DNA from: Sphagnum magellanicum
Taxonomy: Eukaryota; Streptophyta; Sphagnopsida; Sphagnales; Sphagnaceae
Reading direction: 5' to 3'
DNA length: 64,000 nt
NCBI GenBank assembly: GCA_021904315.1
Contig: CM038918.1
Coordinates: 18,615,349 to 18,679,348, forward strand
Numbering within the stretch: position 1 is the first letter of the stretch; the number at the start of each line of letters is the position of its first letter. The notes beneath the pieces are model-generated. The model had not been told where the DNA came from and did not search any database. It saw nothing but the letters and a program-made list of their open reading frames with translations. Shown piece after piece: positions 19,690 through 32,599 of the stretch. The position numbers and the translations under genes were made by a program.

Positions 19690-22208
19690 TTTATTGAAAG
19701 TGGATAGGATTGCTTGAATATGCAAAACATTGACCGGTCCTGCATGACTCATCAAATGGTTTGATTCTAATACAATTTATTAGACCATTGTCAATTTTAA
19801 TTATTGTTCTCCAAAAAAGCCAAGACAAGCCAAAAGCATAGTAGTGCACCTTAAAATCACCCTCCTTTGTAATTGTTTTAACTTGGACCTTAAGAAGAGC
19901 AAATGCATCCAATTACAAAACTTGCAACACATGTGGATCCATCTAGTACTCAGCGAATTCAACTAAGTTTTGGACTCCTAATTTTATAGCAAAAATGTTA
20001 ATTCAAAAATTTGGGCTTGCAATTTTAACACATGCTACCCATGCTAGTTATGAGCTTCCTTGAACAAAAAAAAATGACTTCACAATCTTAAGCAAAACCT
20101 AGCATGATTGCAAATGAAAAAATTTGTAGAAGCACCTCCAAGTATTTTGAAAGCTCTTGCGACAACACCCAAGAATATTGCACTCAAAGGACTAATGGTA
20201 CAATGAAATGCAATTAATTTTGTGACATTTGATGGTTCCACATTAATTAGGCCACAATTTTAATTTAATCAACACTTATCACAATTGCTTCAAGGCTTGC
20301 ACACACACCTCTTTAACTTGTGGAAAATCCAAAACCAATCTTGACCAAACTCCTAGTATCAACTAACTCTACACCATTCTAATAACATGCTATTGTGTTC
20401 ATAATGAAGATTAAACAATGGACAACATTGCCAACTCTTAGCCTAGTCCTTCAATGGCCTACTACAAATTTAAATTATATGCTTCATTACACAAAAACTT
20501 AACTATTAGTTATGGTGACAAAGATTCCTTAAACAACATTCATGGAGGAATCTGTAGTCATCATCCTACAATTTGCAACACCTTTTTTCAAGGTGCTACA
20601 CAATCCTTGAAGACCTAAATTAAATTTCCATACATATAGACTAAGGAGTACATGACACATTCCTTAATAAGAAAAGCATTAAAGAACTTACCATAAATGG
20701 AAAAAAATTGGTTATGTAGATCAAGCTGAGTTTTTTTAATAAGAAAAACCTTTGGTTTCACATTGTTCTACAATAGTTGGATCAATTCAAACACTCGTCC
20801 TAACTTTGTTGACCATTCACAACTCATTCCATAGTCTAATAATTTCATACCTTTTTAGATGACACAATTTTGTTGTACACTTAGGCATACCATGAGAAAG
20901 CTTCTTACTACACAAGTCAAGAAACATTATACCTACAATTTGTTTGCTTCAATAACGACCAAAACAAAACTTTTAAGTGTTAATCCTTTATTGGCATACA
21001 TCATTTCTCACAATCATTAAGTTGTGTTCAATAATTTTAAGACCAAACTACCACATGAATTCATGATAGCTTTGAGTTCATTGCATTATGGAATGCAAAA
21101 CTTTGCATATAATGTTGGAGCTCTAAGCTTTTTAAGCCTCAAAATTTCAAACTGAACATATTTGACTACTTCTTACCATCATTGTGGAACTTGAACATGA
21201 TAGGAGGTTGGTTAAGAAAATTCACTTTGACTTGAATGATCAACCACCTTTGGCATGTGCTTGTCTAATTATCTTTGCAACTAATGTTTTTTCATGAATA
21301 AACAATTTTGATGTTCGACCATATTTCTTACAATTGGGTGATCCAAATTTCTTTTTCCCCTTAAATTTAACTTGCTTCTATTCTTGAGAACTAGATTTGC
21401 TTTTCTTTTGAGGTGGCTTTTCAATCTCTTTGTCATTTTCAATCACATTTGTCATTCTTTTCCACTTCATTTAATGTGGTCCATTGTCTCCTAATATTTT
21501 TGAAATAGAGTGTCATGATTCAGAATCTGCATCATCTTATTTCCTAGGTTCACTTTTTGGATCATCCATTTGCAACTCCTTCCTTACATGCACAAGTTAT
21601 GTTGTGATGTTTGCTTAATCCCCATAGCTTCAACAATTGACTTAGTTGCAAGCTCAAGCACACTTGGAGTCAAAAATTGTTTGGGATTAATAACTTTAGC
21701 AAACATCATTTGCTCGTTTGGCTGGTTGGGCTTCATTGTGTGGATGTTGCCAACACTTGGGCTAACATTAGGTGTCCAGTGTACTTGGTATGGCATAGGA
21801 ACATTGCTAGGAAGGGCAAACCCCTCCTTGGGTGGTACCACCAAGAACCACCCAACTAATAAGTTTAGGAAAGTTGGCTTCATTTTTTTTTTCAAAAAAG
21901 ACAATTTGTTTTTATTTAATCCTTGTTTTCCTATTGGCCAATACCTCATCACCTTTCTTTCTTGAGGTCTAGCGTAACAACTATGTTTCTTCTTGCTACA
22001 CGAGATGGAGTTTGTTTTTCAAGTTCAAACTTGCATTGAAATTGTTGTTTTGTAAAACATGTTTCTCTTCTCGCGTGTGTAGCATGAAACTAGGAAATGA
22101 CAACATAACTATTTTTTTCTTTCTACCAAAATTATCCTCTTTGTGTTTGAATTCATGTGATTCATTCAATTTACATAGTGTACACCCATGCGCTTGAAGC
22201 TTGGTCAC
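19690..22208 (-). pseudogene. Long decayed coding-like tract, unidentified
   Basis: On the minus strand, open stretches with protein-like composition follow one another: 22208-21996 (with HGCTLCKLNESHEFKHKED, a possible zinc-binding start), 21952-21584 (rich in Pro, Gln and Met, e.g. VHWTPNVSPSVGNIH) and about 21480-21290 (Lys-rich, then GSPNCKKYGRTSKLFIHEKT). Weaker pieces run down to 19691-19912 (VKTITKEGDFKVHYYAFGLS). Many stops and frameshifts separate them. No family is recognised; a transposon-borne protein is possible. It sits back to back with the plus-strand pseudogene starting at 22350. Confidence 0.3.
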
Positions 22209-23634
22209 ACTTGAAGCTCAATCATTTTGATATACTTTTCTATAATATGGAAGAGGTAGATATCAAAAAAATACAATTTTTTGGTTTTCACATTTTTTTT
22301 TACCAATGTTCCTTTTGTTTTGACATTTTACAATTCTTGTTTTTCTTAAACTGCAAGGGCAATCCGAGGGTTTAGACGAAGAGCTTGACCTACATTGCTT
22401 GATTGATGTCCAAGGGATTGGCAAAGACTTTAGAAACATGACAAACATAGATGTGTCCCATGAAGACATATGTGTCTTATTTGGACCAAGATTTGACAAG
22501 AACAAATGAAAATACAAATTGCAAACTATTGTTGAGTTTCAAGGCATCATCAAGAGCTTGTACATTCATGTCTTTAGGAAATATCATGTTCTTAATGAAA
22601 CATTGTTCTTGGAGTTTGCATGTGGAATAGTTGCAAAAAACAAAAGGATCGAAATGAATTGGGTTGCTTATGCATATCTAGTGTACAAGAAACAATAGAC
22701 TTTGGAGAAATCAAAGAAAGCAAGACAAAATAAATTTTTGAGGCTTTAAGAGTTTTTGTAATAGACACCAAGTTTGAATCATCTTTCTATTCATTATGTG
22801 CTTCCATCAACTCCAGGTTTGGTTGTGCAAGGGAACTTTTTAATTATGAGCTTAGGTCAAGATGTTGCTCTTTGTTCTACCCCCCTACCAAGCTTGAGTA
22901 GTGGTGCACTTGTTATTCCTAACACTTCAAGTTTCTTGAAATCAATCCCTTAGCCTCCTTCAATCTTGGCACCACATAGCCAACACATCATGTGGATTTC
23001 AAAATTAAAGCATGAAGGAAAAGAGTTGGTGCATCTAGGAAATCTGCATTTTTGCCAACCACACCACAACTGGTGATTCTTGAAGGCATTATTAAAATTG
23101 TGCACAACCTATCTATTAAAAAACAACATAATGTTTTAATTATGAAACAACATTTGGAAGAGCTTGTGGTGGAGAAGGAATAGAAGGAGCTTGAGCATTG
23201 ACAAGCCAACACTAGAAGAAAAACATGTATTTTTTATTGGTCTTTGTAATTAAAATTTTAGTTGCAAGTGACATTTTGCGACTAAAAGCTCCTTAGCCGA
23301 TTAAGACAAGTTGCATGCGATAAATTAGTTGCAAATGACAAAAGGTATTGAATGAAAGAAAAAATCAACAAATATAAATTCATCCTTTGACTCCATTGTA
23401 TGCATATTATCACATGTGAATAAAATGCAACTATTTTAGTCACAGTTGAAGGCAAATGATGTGTTGCCATCTATCCCGATATTTGATTATTTAAAATATT
23501 ATTATTATTATTATTTTGAAATATTCTAGGATGTTCAATTCAAATGTTTGGATGATTTTATCTTATGACATGTGGCCCAATGTAAATATGCCATGTGGCA
23601 TTTTAAAAACTAAAAACTAAAAAATATTTGTATT

Positions 23635-23860
23635 AGGTTGGTAGGTACTTAGGTAGGTACTTAAGTAGGTGCGTACAAACCTAGGTTACATACCTACCTA
23701 CCTAATTGGGTAAAAAAGTAAGTAGGTAGGTTCTACCTTCTTAGGTTTAATATTTACTCATATAGGTAGGTACTTAAGTAGGTAAGTACATACGTCATCC
23801 TAGGTGGGTAGGTCAAACTAAATACCTACTTAACTACATAAATAAGTAGGTTGGGGAGGT
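23635..23860. repeat. GGTA/GTAG-rich microsatellite tract
   Basis: Interrupted GTAGGTA repeats with TACCTACC on the opposite strand, inside the CACTA element. Confidence 0.8.
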
Positions 23861-25240
23861 AAGTACTTTAAAATTATGCATAATTTGTTTTTTTGTTTTG
23901 GTTTAAACCTTTTGATTAGCTCATCCCATGCGCATAAATTTCTTAATGTGAAATTAGATGAACACACACCTTGTTTATATAATGTTCAAAATAGGAATGG
24001 AAAACAAACAATATGAAATAAATTTTGAGGTTGCAATTTCCTCACAAATTGAATTGTAATTACAAAACTTTCTTCAAGCATTATTTTCTTAATTTTAAAA
24101 TTTCTAAACAATTCAAGTACATGGTTCACTAGATAATTAAATAATAATTTAATTAATAATGATTAAATTTACATATATTCAAATTATAAAAAATACACTA
24201 AAAATATTAAGTATTCATTATTAATTATTTAAATAAGTAATAAATTTTTTATATTTAACAAACTAGCCATTTAGTTACTCACAAGTTATTATAACTCATA
24301 GATAATTAAATTTTAAAAATATTTAAAAATATTTTATTTTAGAATCTAATTGAATTATAGATAATATAATTAATTTAAAATTAATTTAATTACTATAATT
24401 TAAAAATTAACTATTTTAAATATTTATTTTCAAATTATAAATTATGAAATAAAAATTGCTATTATAAAATAAATTTTTAAACGAATTTTTAAAATAAAAA
24501 ATAAAAAATACTGAATAATAATTCCTGAAATTAAAATCATTACAATAATTATTTAAACTACATTAATAAATTTTCCAAAATTTTAATTCAGATTTAAAGT
24601 TATAAATTATAGATTCTGAATAATTATGTTCAATTAAAAAATAATTATGCACATAATAATTAATTCTTATCTGAAGTAATTACAATGATTTTAAAGTAAT
24701 GTAACATTAATTACAATAATTAATTTCTTTTACTATAAGAATATAAATATATAATATAAGAACTATGTTATAACAATAATTATTTAGTGTAACTTATAAC
24801 TAACAAACATCATCATTTATAATTATTTATAAAAGTGATTTATTATGGATAACAACTAATAGAAAAAACCCTTAAAACTGAATCAATAATTTTTTTAAAT
24901 TAAAATATAAAATTTAGATTCCAAAATAGTAATTTAGAATCCAAATATCAAAATTTAGATCACATAACTTTTTTGAAGTTAAATTAAAAAATTGAGAATT
25001 GAAATGTCAATTTTCATATTCAAATAATAATATTCAAACTTGAAATGTCCAAATTAAAAACCAAATAAGAATTTTCTGAATTGAAATATTGATTTCAAGA
25101 ATCCAAAATAATAACTTGGAAATCAAATAATTTCTTAAAATTTAAATTTAAAAAATCAGAATTCAAATATCAAGTTTTAGATCAAATATTAATTTTTGAA
25201 ATTCATTATATGAACAATATACATACATATGCATATTTAA

Positions 25241-25266
25241 TGTGTGTGTGTGTGTGTGTGTGTGTG
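25241..25266. repeat. (TG)13 microsatellite
   Basis: Pure TG dinucleotide run near the right end of the CACTA element. Confidence 0.95.
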
Positions 25267-25794
25267 GAATATAATTTTAATACATACCTTAAAATACACC
25301 CTTATGTCACTATAAAATACCTTTAGGATGCAACTAATTTTGTGATTATTGTGATTAATGAAACATATCAACCTATTAATGGATGAAAATAAACCTAAAA
25401 TCCATCCAACTAATAAGTTTCCAATAGTTGCATCATAGTTGTGAGAATGACCAAAATAGTTGAAATTTGGTCTTGTAGTTGCAAATATTATCAAATCTAA
25501 ATTGCAAATGACTACAAGTCACATGTAGTTGTACACAAAGTGGTTACATTTTGGCTGATTTCTACTAATGCACGTTGATGTTCAATGATCAACAAGTTGT
25601 CCATGCCCAAGCTAAGGTGTACTTTGAAAAGGTTAAGGATGATCTTGATGTTGCCCAATTGGGTATGCAAGAGTCCTTTAAAATTTTTCTTCAATTTCAG
25701 GAAACATTCCCACCTAATTCTTTTTTTGAAAAGAAATGATGCTTATAATTATTTTTGGGATAGAAGTTGGAAGGAACCACTCAAGGTTGGTTTT

Positions 25795-26290
25795 TTAATT
25801 TGGAGGTTCCTAATTTGATTAGTTCTTGAGGGAAGTTCTTGATTTGTTCAACTCTTAAAATAATTCCTTAGGGAAGTTCTTGATTTCTTTAGCTCCTTAG
25901 GTAATTCTTTATGGTGGTTCTTGATTTATTCAACTTTTGAAATCATTTGTTAGGGATGTTTCTAATTTTTTTAACTCATGATGTAATTTCTTATGGAAAT
26001 TCTTGACTTATTCAACTTTGAACTAATATTCCTTAAGGAAGTTTTTGAATGCATGGTTTAACTCCTAAAATAATTCTTAATGGAGGTTTTCGAATTTTTG
26101 AGCTCCTGAAATAATTCTTGATGGTGTTTCCTGAATTGTTCAATTCCTAAAGTAATTCCTAATTGAGGTTCTTTATTTGTTGAACTCCTAAATTATTTCA
26201 TGATGGAGGTTCCTAAATTGTTCAGCTCTTGAAATAATTCCTATTGAAGATTTAGTTCTTGATTTGTTCAACTCCTAAAGTGAAAGCATA
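25795..26290. repeat. Minisatellite, about 55-bp unit, eight or nine copies
   Basis: Units read roughly GAGGTTCTTGATTTGTTCAACTCCTAAAATAATTCCTTAGG with point and length changes. The array lies between the coiled-coil and RING parts of the decayed gene, in a position that could have been an intron. Confidence 0.8.
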
Positions 26291-27298
26291 TTACTAAAAC
26301 TACTTGAATATTTTAGTCTTCAATTCCTTTTATATGCTTTGATTCGTTATCCGAAATCCTTATAATACATTATTATGATTCTAAAAATAGTCTAATTCTT
26401 GATGTTAATGTTCACTTACCATGTGTTTATTACACAGATGGGTAGTCACAATTTGGGGCCTCCACCACAATTGATGACAACTGTGATGAGCTACTAGAAG
26501 CTCAATTTGCTATTACAATCCCACATTGATCATCTTTTTAAATAAGTGACTTCAAGAGTCCAGTTGGTGGGCAAACAAATTAAATCATAGCAATAGCCTA
26601 GTCACACACATTGACATTGCATCAAGTGTGCATTCTTCTAAAAAATCCAATACTTCCAAATTTTCAAACACAAGGAAATCATCAAAGAGTTGTTGCAATT
26701 TTATATCATCAAATGCAACATCTGCAATTTGTTCAATTTGTTTCAACAAGGACACAACATATGTTATTTTGGAGGTACAAATTTGTTGTATAATTTTCAT
26801 TTCCGTCAATTAGTTTGGATATTTCTATGTTCATTTAGTTTTACTGTGATCATGCCAATGATGGACATGAAATAAAAACTATCATATGAAGATAATTAAT
26901 CTACAAATTGGATTTAACTACTAATGTGCATTTACTTTGAACAATAATTAATTTTGAAATGTCAAGAATTATTTATAGTTTGAATGTACATTTTTGTGAA
27001 TTGATTCGTTTCAAGCTAATTTTGAAGCCCAAAAATCTATGATATATTGAAGGGCTGAATTTTGTTGTTGTGTGTTTCAACCTTGTGGGCATAGCAAAAT
27101 ATGTAGCAAGTGCATACAAGATGTTTTGTTATGCCCCACCTATGATGACTTGATGTATGGTTCCAAGGTTTTGGCCCCTACAATGCTTCATCTAAAACCA
27201 ATTGGCCTTGCCATGGTTTCAATTCAACAATCACCCATAGGTGGAATGGAATAAGTCAATAAAAAAAATAATTTGCAACTATTATTATAAGCCTTGGG

Positions 27299-27999
27299 AT
27301 GGAAATTAATGGTTCTAAGGAAGCAAATTTCAATTTTGATACAAAAGAGACTTCTAGTTTAGATGATTCTAATTTGGATGCACCAATGGGTCGCCATGAA
27401 AGTAGGCCAAGACATGCATCACAAATGGCACCGAATGCCCTAGATGCTAGTACAAGTAATAGGACTTTGTCACCTAATGAAGGATCATTGGCTCTCAAAT
27501 TTGGTAGCAAAGAGTGTGATATTGTAGCAACCATCTTGAATGATGATCACCCTCTACCTAAAGCAATGGAACAATGACCATCTAGTTCCACTTGCCACGA
27601 TGGGGTGCCAAACAAAAAAATTGATGCAAGCCTACCAAAAATGCAACTAATTAAAACTTGGGACATATTTGAAATGGACCCTTTTATTATCCCTCCTAGT
27701 AATGAGGTGGGATTGTCAGATGGCACTAAGGATGTTGCTAAGGAAGTTCTTGGAAATTCATAAAAGTGTTAATTCAAGCAAAGAGAGAGTCCAATGTTTT
27801 TCCTAGCAACTTACCCAAGATAGTAACAAGAATAGGAGGCCCATTTGAAGATGTTACACAAATTTGGATTGATCATGGCAAGCCAAAGGGATCAAACAAA
27901 AGCATGGAAGTCATACAATTATTTTTTGGAAATCCTTCCAAGATTAAAAGAAATTCAACTCCTCAGGGCATGGGTAAAAAGCGTACCAAAAAAAAGTAA
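27299..27999 (+). pseudogene. Coding-like tract of unknown family
   Basis: A 92-codon open stretch (27299-27577) encodes a hydrophilic, Ser/Asn/Asp-rich segment including ETSSLDDSNLDAPMGRHESR and SLALKFGSKECDIVATILND. After one stop, the same style continues (KTWDIFEMDPFIIPPSNEVG). A shifted frame to 27999 gives PKIVTRIGGPFEDVTQIWID and a Lys-rich end. The composition looks coding rather than random, but no domain is recognised. It may belong to the decayed RING gene just upstream, or to a separate transposon-borne gene. Confidence 0.3.
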
Positions 28000-29325
28000 T
28001 TCCTTGAGGTATGTACATTCCTACTTTCCTTTTAAAGTTCATTTTATTTTTCCTCAATTATTTGGCATAAATTTGCATAAAAATTAACCTGGGAAATGTT
28101 TTGATTTCATCTCCCACTATTGGATTTAAATAGTTTGTTCATTAATTCCTTGGATATGTTGTTATGTGTAGTGTCCATGGAAGAGAAGCAAATATAGTTT
28201 TTTTCAAGTATTTTTCTAACTTGAGCAAATTGTAAAATATCTGCAACCATGCCCTTGAGTTCCCAAAACCCAACAAACAATTTTTAATGATTAGGTTCTT
28301 GCAATTAACTGCTAATAGTGCTAGATTTTTCCAAATTAGCATGGGTCATTGTTTCCATGTTCAATTTTGAAGCATTATTAATTAACACCTACAACTTTGT
28401 CATTATGGATGATGGATTTACATTTTTTTTTTATTCTAGAAGGAAAATATGGATTATCACTTATTATTTGTTAGATCTTTTTGCTTAACATGAACCCTTT
28501 TAATATCATTCTTGTCTTTTAAATTTGTAACCAGTAAGTACAAACTAGTAAGCGGCCTTTTAAACTTGGTTTCTTGGGTTGTTATGAGGTCAGCTTTTCC
28601 CCCCTTCATAATCTACATATAATCCATAAACTTTAATGAGGCAATATTGAATTATGAGGCACTTAGAAAGAAGAAGCAATTAAAAAATTTCTTTTCCAAT
28701 GTACAAGTGGAGATGAGACAATCAATATGTAAGTTGTCACTTTGGTTCAATGGATAGATTTTGCAATTTCTAATACATGTTTTATTAATGACTTGCAAAT
28801 TAACACTTGAACTATAAACATGATGGTGTCATAGATGGAGCCCAATTTGGATGTAATACATTGTTGATAGTGCATTGTTGTTTGCATACCTTACAATAAG
28901 ATTTTGTTGTGGTTGATAACAATTTAGGGTACCTATTTTATGCCTCTAGGAGCTACTTTATTTTTATATGTAATATGACATGTTTTGCATAATGACCAAA
29001 GGTGGCATGATGTAAAGACACATGCATCTACAACACATCATCAATTGCATTCCTAACATTCTGCCCTTAGCATGAAAAATTGCAACTATGGTTGATTTCA
29101 TTGAAAGTAAGGAATTTGCAACCTTTCACATCATGTACTTCATCCCCAAAAAAATGTACACATTCAAATCATGATATAATGAACACTTGGGTGCAGAAAA
29201 ATGTCATTCATAGAGAATGGATCTATAATTGTCTTGCTAGAATAGTAATAAAACTAAGAACTAAAACTTCTTGAGATTGTTCAAACCAAACTTGTAATAA
29301 ACTTTGATTTACTTTCTATAACATT
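28000..29325. other. No gene seen
   Basis: AT-rich DNA between two decayed coding tracts. Short ORFs show no motif. Confidence 0.35.
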
Positions 29326-29329
29326 CACA

Positions 29330-30110
29330 CTATTGCCCCACATCTACTAGTGCACTTTCTATTGCCTTAAATCGCATTATCATACCACTATCCCCATCCA
29401 TAGCATTTTGCAATTCTTTTTTGCATAGCTCAACCTTCTCTTCCTATAACTTGATTGAAGCTGATAGTTTATCTTTCTCATTGTCCATTTCACTTAGTTG
29501 TGGCATAGTAGTTGCCATTCTCTATTCTTGAGTAGCAAGGATTTGGGTGACATGGCTACCCTTAGGAGCCATTGGAGTTTGGAATATATTGACACTTGTA
29601 TCATCATTTGATACCTCTTGTATTACATTTGTAGATTGCAAGGAGTTTCCACCCCTTTTTATCACTCTTGAATTTTTCTTCTTTTGAACATCATTTGTAG
29701 TTACTTCATTTTTATGTCCTTTTCCCATGCTTGGGCAGCATAGTGAGCCCAATTCACTTTAATTGCCTTCCTCTCAGCAAGAACTCCTTTAGCAAAAGAA
29801 ATAGAAATCAAAGCATTTGTGATCTCAAATTTTTGATAAACAAGTGACCAAAGTTTCTCACTTTAACAATCAATTTGCCTCTTTGCAACTACTCATCTTG
29901 AACCCATTCTTCGATTTTCTTAGGCCCCACAAGCACTCACACTTCCATTGGACACATGGGACTCATTCAATTCCCTCTTAATATCTAGTCCTTCCACAGA
30001 AAGCCCAATCTTGCTTTTGAACCACTTAATAGACCCTTCCACCAACTCTTCTACCAACTCTTCCACTAGTTGTTATTAAGCCATCTCTTCCACCATGTTT
30101 CGTCCATTGT
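29330..30110 (-). pseudogene. Second decayed member of the FA..G..A.K.I..NW..YA family
   Basis: On the minus strand, an acidic start (EELVEELVEGSIKWFKSKIG, near 30060) is followed by NALISISFAKGVLAERKAIK then VNWAHYAAQA near 29780-29850. This matches the plus-strand copy at 22.6 kb residue by residue: an aromatic or Phe-Ala core, Gly, Ala, Lys, Ile, Asn-Trp and Tyr-Ala in register. Downstream come a hydrophilic linker (29752-29522) and a coiled-coil-like stretch (SEMDNEKDKLSASIKL, about 29490-29440). The domain order is therefore the same as in the other copy, up to the coiled coil. No RING was found after it. Several stops and frameshifts. Function unknown. Confidence 0.5.
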
Positions 30111-30119
30111 AACCTTAAC

Positions 30120-31680
30120 TCTATGATCAATCAAATTTAATTGTTAACTACACCAAACTAATGCAAACCTTTGCTTATCATACAAGAAGTTGCATTTCAA
30201 GAAAGAAAACCCATGTGCAAATTACTTGTAGGTAGTAGTCTAGCAAGAAAGAGGCCCATAGTTGTTTAGGGCATTTACTTGTAAGCATGAAAAATAATAA
30301 GCATCAAGAGGGATTAGGGATGCAAGTTTAACAACAACTTCATGGCTTAAGATTACAATAACCAACTTGTAATCTTAAAGTTAGATTGATGTAGGGCCTA
30401 ATTGTCCATGTTCAATAATTGTGTTTTAATTGTGTAGTAATTTAACTTTCAAATTTGTCATTTGCATTACAACCCCAATCTATTTCCATGAATTTTCCTA
30501 CTTTAGTTGGTCCTAGTACCTACACTTCAATGCATACAAAAGAAAGAAAGAAATTCATTAATTAAATATAATGTTGGAAATACCAACACATGCCACATGT
30601 CATTAAGAATGGCATTATTGGTGAGTAGTAGGCCTCTAGGGGTAGTAATGGAAATAACGTCACATGAGACTTGCGACCAAAGTATGTACTACATGTTCAT
30701 TATGTAATAATGCCCATATTTCCATAGGTGTGAACAAAGAAATGTAGAAACTCAATGAAACAAAATAGAAGAACTTTCATCCAAGTTAAACAATATAATA
30801 CATTAACACTTGTAGATGCCTTCCATCCCTCCCTGAAGGCTTATAATTCAAAATTGATCATCAAAATATATGACAAGTTTTAAATCTAGAACTAATCTAG
30901 AGCATTAAGTTATGATAGAACCTTGGCCATGCCCGTTTTGCACATCTATAGACATAAATTGAAAATATCCATCTAACTACTTTAATATTACAAATTTAAA
31001 CATTAAAATTGGTAAGAAAATAATAGTAAATATTAATATTTAAACATGGGAAATATATATTCATTTTTGACAACTCATGGACCATATAAGATTAGATCCC
31101 ATGTTTTCATTCTAAGGGCTTTTACATTTTTGTAACAACTTCAAAGAGAATTCTTAGTGTATTCATAAGGTAGTTTACATTTAGTAACCAAGCTTACAAA
31201 ATGAGCCTTAGGGTGAAGAATATAAATTGTAAGATCCCTAAGGCGTAGGAATGTAAGTGAATAAAATCTTTGGAAAGGAAATATTTTGTTTTAAACCATT
31301 TATTACCTCAATTGTTACACAAGGTACAACCCTACTATTTGCCCTTAGTGTTCACACAATAGTTTTTTACTAGCAGGGCCTTACCTTATACATAAGGGCC
31401 CACCAATTTTTCTTTGTGTGATGAATAAAATTAATAAAGTTTTTCCACATGGTAAGGCCTTTGGATGGAATGGGTGCATTACCAAAATTTAGCACTACCT
31501 TTCATTGTCATTTGGGGGAGGTGTATGGAATAGCAAAACAACCATGCTTGTAGCAAGGTTTGGCCCATGATTTTCATCCAATTAGAGTGGAATATCTCAT
31601 CTAAATACTTGGAATCCCAAAAACCTTAGGAACACACATAACAATATGTTAGGTGATTTCAAATGTGTTCATCTATAAAG
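30120..31680. other. No gene seen
   Basis: AT-rich intergenic DNA; nothing recognised. Confidence 0.35.
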
Positions 31681-31689
31681 GTTTTTTAG

Positions 31690-31835
31690 CCATCTCGACA
31701 AACCCGAAATCTAAAAATCCATGCAATATTTTCCCTTGGTCTAAAAGTTCATAAATATTGACTTTGGGTTTTAAAGTTCATGCATATTTGGCATTAGGTT
31801 TAAAAACCTATGCATATTTGGCCTTGGGTTGACAA
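31690..31835. repeat. Short tandem repeat, about 33-bp unit, four copies
   Basis: Units of the form TTTAAAAGTTCATGCATATTTGGCCTTGGG with variation. Confidence 0.65.
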
Positions 31836-32599
31836 TTTTGTATATTGTATTTATGTATTTTTAAAAATATGTTTCATATGTCTTCATCCATATTGGGGGT
31901 TTTCATTTACCTATAAAGCTTTGGCCTGATTCAATAATGTGTTGAAAAAGGCATGTGTTCAAAAGGTGTTTGCAAGGTAAGGTGGACCAATTCCAACAAA
32001 TAAATAGTCTATAAAAAGTCCACTTGGCAATGTTAAAATTGTAGTCTACTATGATATCATTGTGCAAGTGAGGGATTAAATGTGGTTAATGAAATAATAA
32101 AGATTATGTGAATAGAAGCCCAATTACATAACTATTTAACATGCATGTTAAAGAGCAAAAAAATTGAAATCCATCAATAAATGAATATGATATGGACTTT
32201 TGAAAATAAGGTTCATTTCAAAACATTTTCAAAGTCCATATCTTCTTTTAGGTTAAAGTTTTTCTAATAATGTTTTGCATCTATGTCAATTTTTTTTTAA
32301 TATATCATATATTGAGTCCCTATAAAATAACCTAAACAAAATTCATAAACAAAAATGTATTTGTATCAAGCCATAGACAAAAGATTAATCCATATTTTTC
32401 AACTTCAAAAGTTCGATACTCTATATTTGGAGAATACATGCTATATTTTTTTATTGTAAATGCCTTCTTATTCAAGTAGAGAATCTTAATTCAATGGAAA
32501 ATTTGGCATAATGATGATTTTATGGCAAGTTAACAACATATTAATGCATGACACTCGGCAAAAACTTGCAAAGTGATGCAAAAAGTGGTTGATTTTAAC

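Larger units (their letters stand above)
23210..25570. mobile_element. Non-autonomous CACTA (EnSpm) element
   Basis: The left end CACTAGAAGAAAAA and right end TTTCTACTAATG (reverse complement CATTAGTAGAAA) are the inverted CACTA-type termini. Flanking triplets CAA and CAC suggest a decayed 3-bp target duplication. Subterminal regions carry repeated TAGTTGCAA/TTGCAAATGAC motifs in both orientations, as usual for CACTA. The interior is very AT-rich with a GGTA-rich tract and a (TG)13 run, and no transposase. It splits the coiled-coil part of the RING pseudogene; reading continues sensibly on its two sides, which confirms the boundaries. Confidence 0.85.
22350..27165 (+). pseudogene. Decayed gene: conserved FA..G..A.K.I..NW..YA motif, coiled coil, C-terminal RING
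   Basis: Fragments in order: 22350-22510 (DEELDLHCLIDVQGIG), about 22520-22695 (ETLFLEFACGIVAKNKRIEM then NWVAYA), a Ser/Pro-rich linker and a coiled-coil stretch near 23130-23205 (LIMKQHLEELVVEKE). After the CACTA insertion, 25571-25735 continues the coiled coil (VVHAQAKVYFEKVKDDLDV). Finally a C3HC4 RING is split between 26721-26774 (SAICSICFNKDTTYVILE) and 27081-27150 (PCGHSKICSKCIQDVLLCP). Between the RING halves is an intron-like gap with donor GAG|GTACAA and an acceptor reading TTTCAA where CAG is expected. The last RING cysteine appears replaced by Tyr (CPTY). Stops and frameshifts occur throughout. RING proteins are usually ubiquitin ligases. I do not recognise the N-terminal family; a relative lies at 29330-30110 (-). 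Confidence 0.5.
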
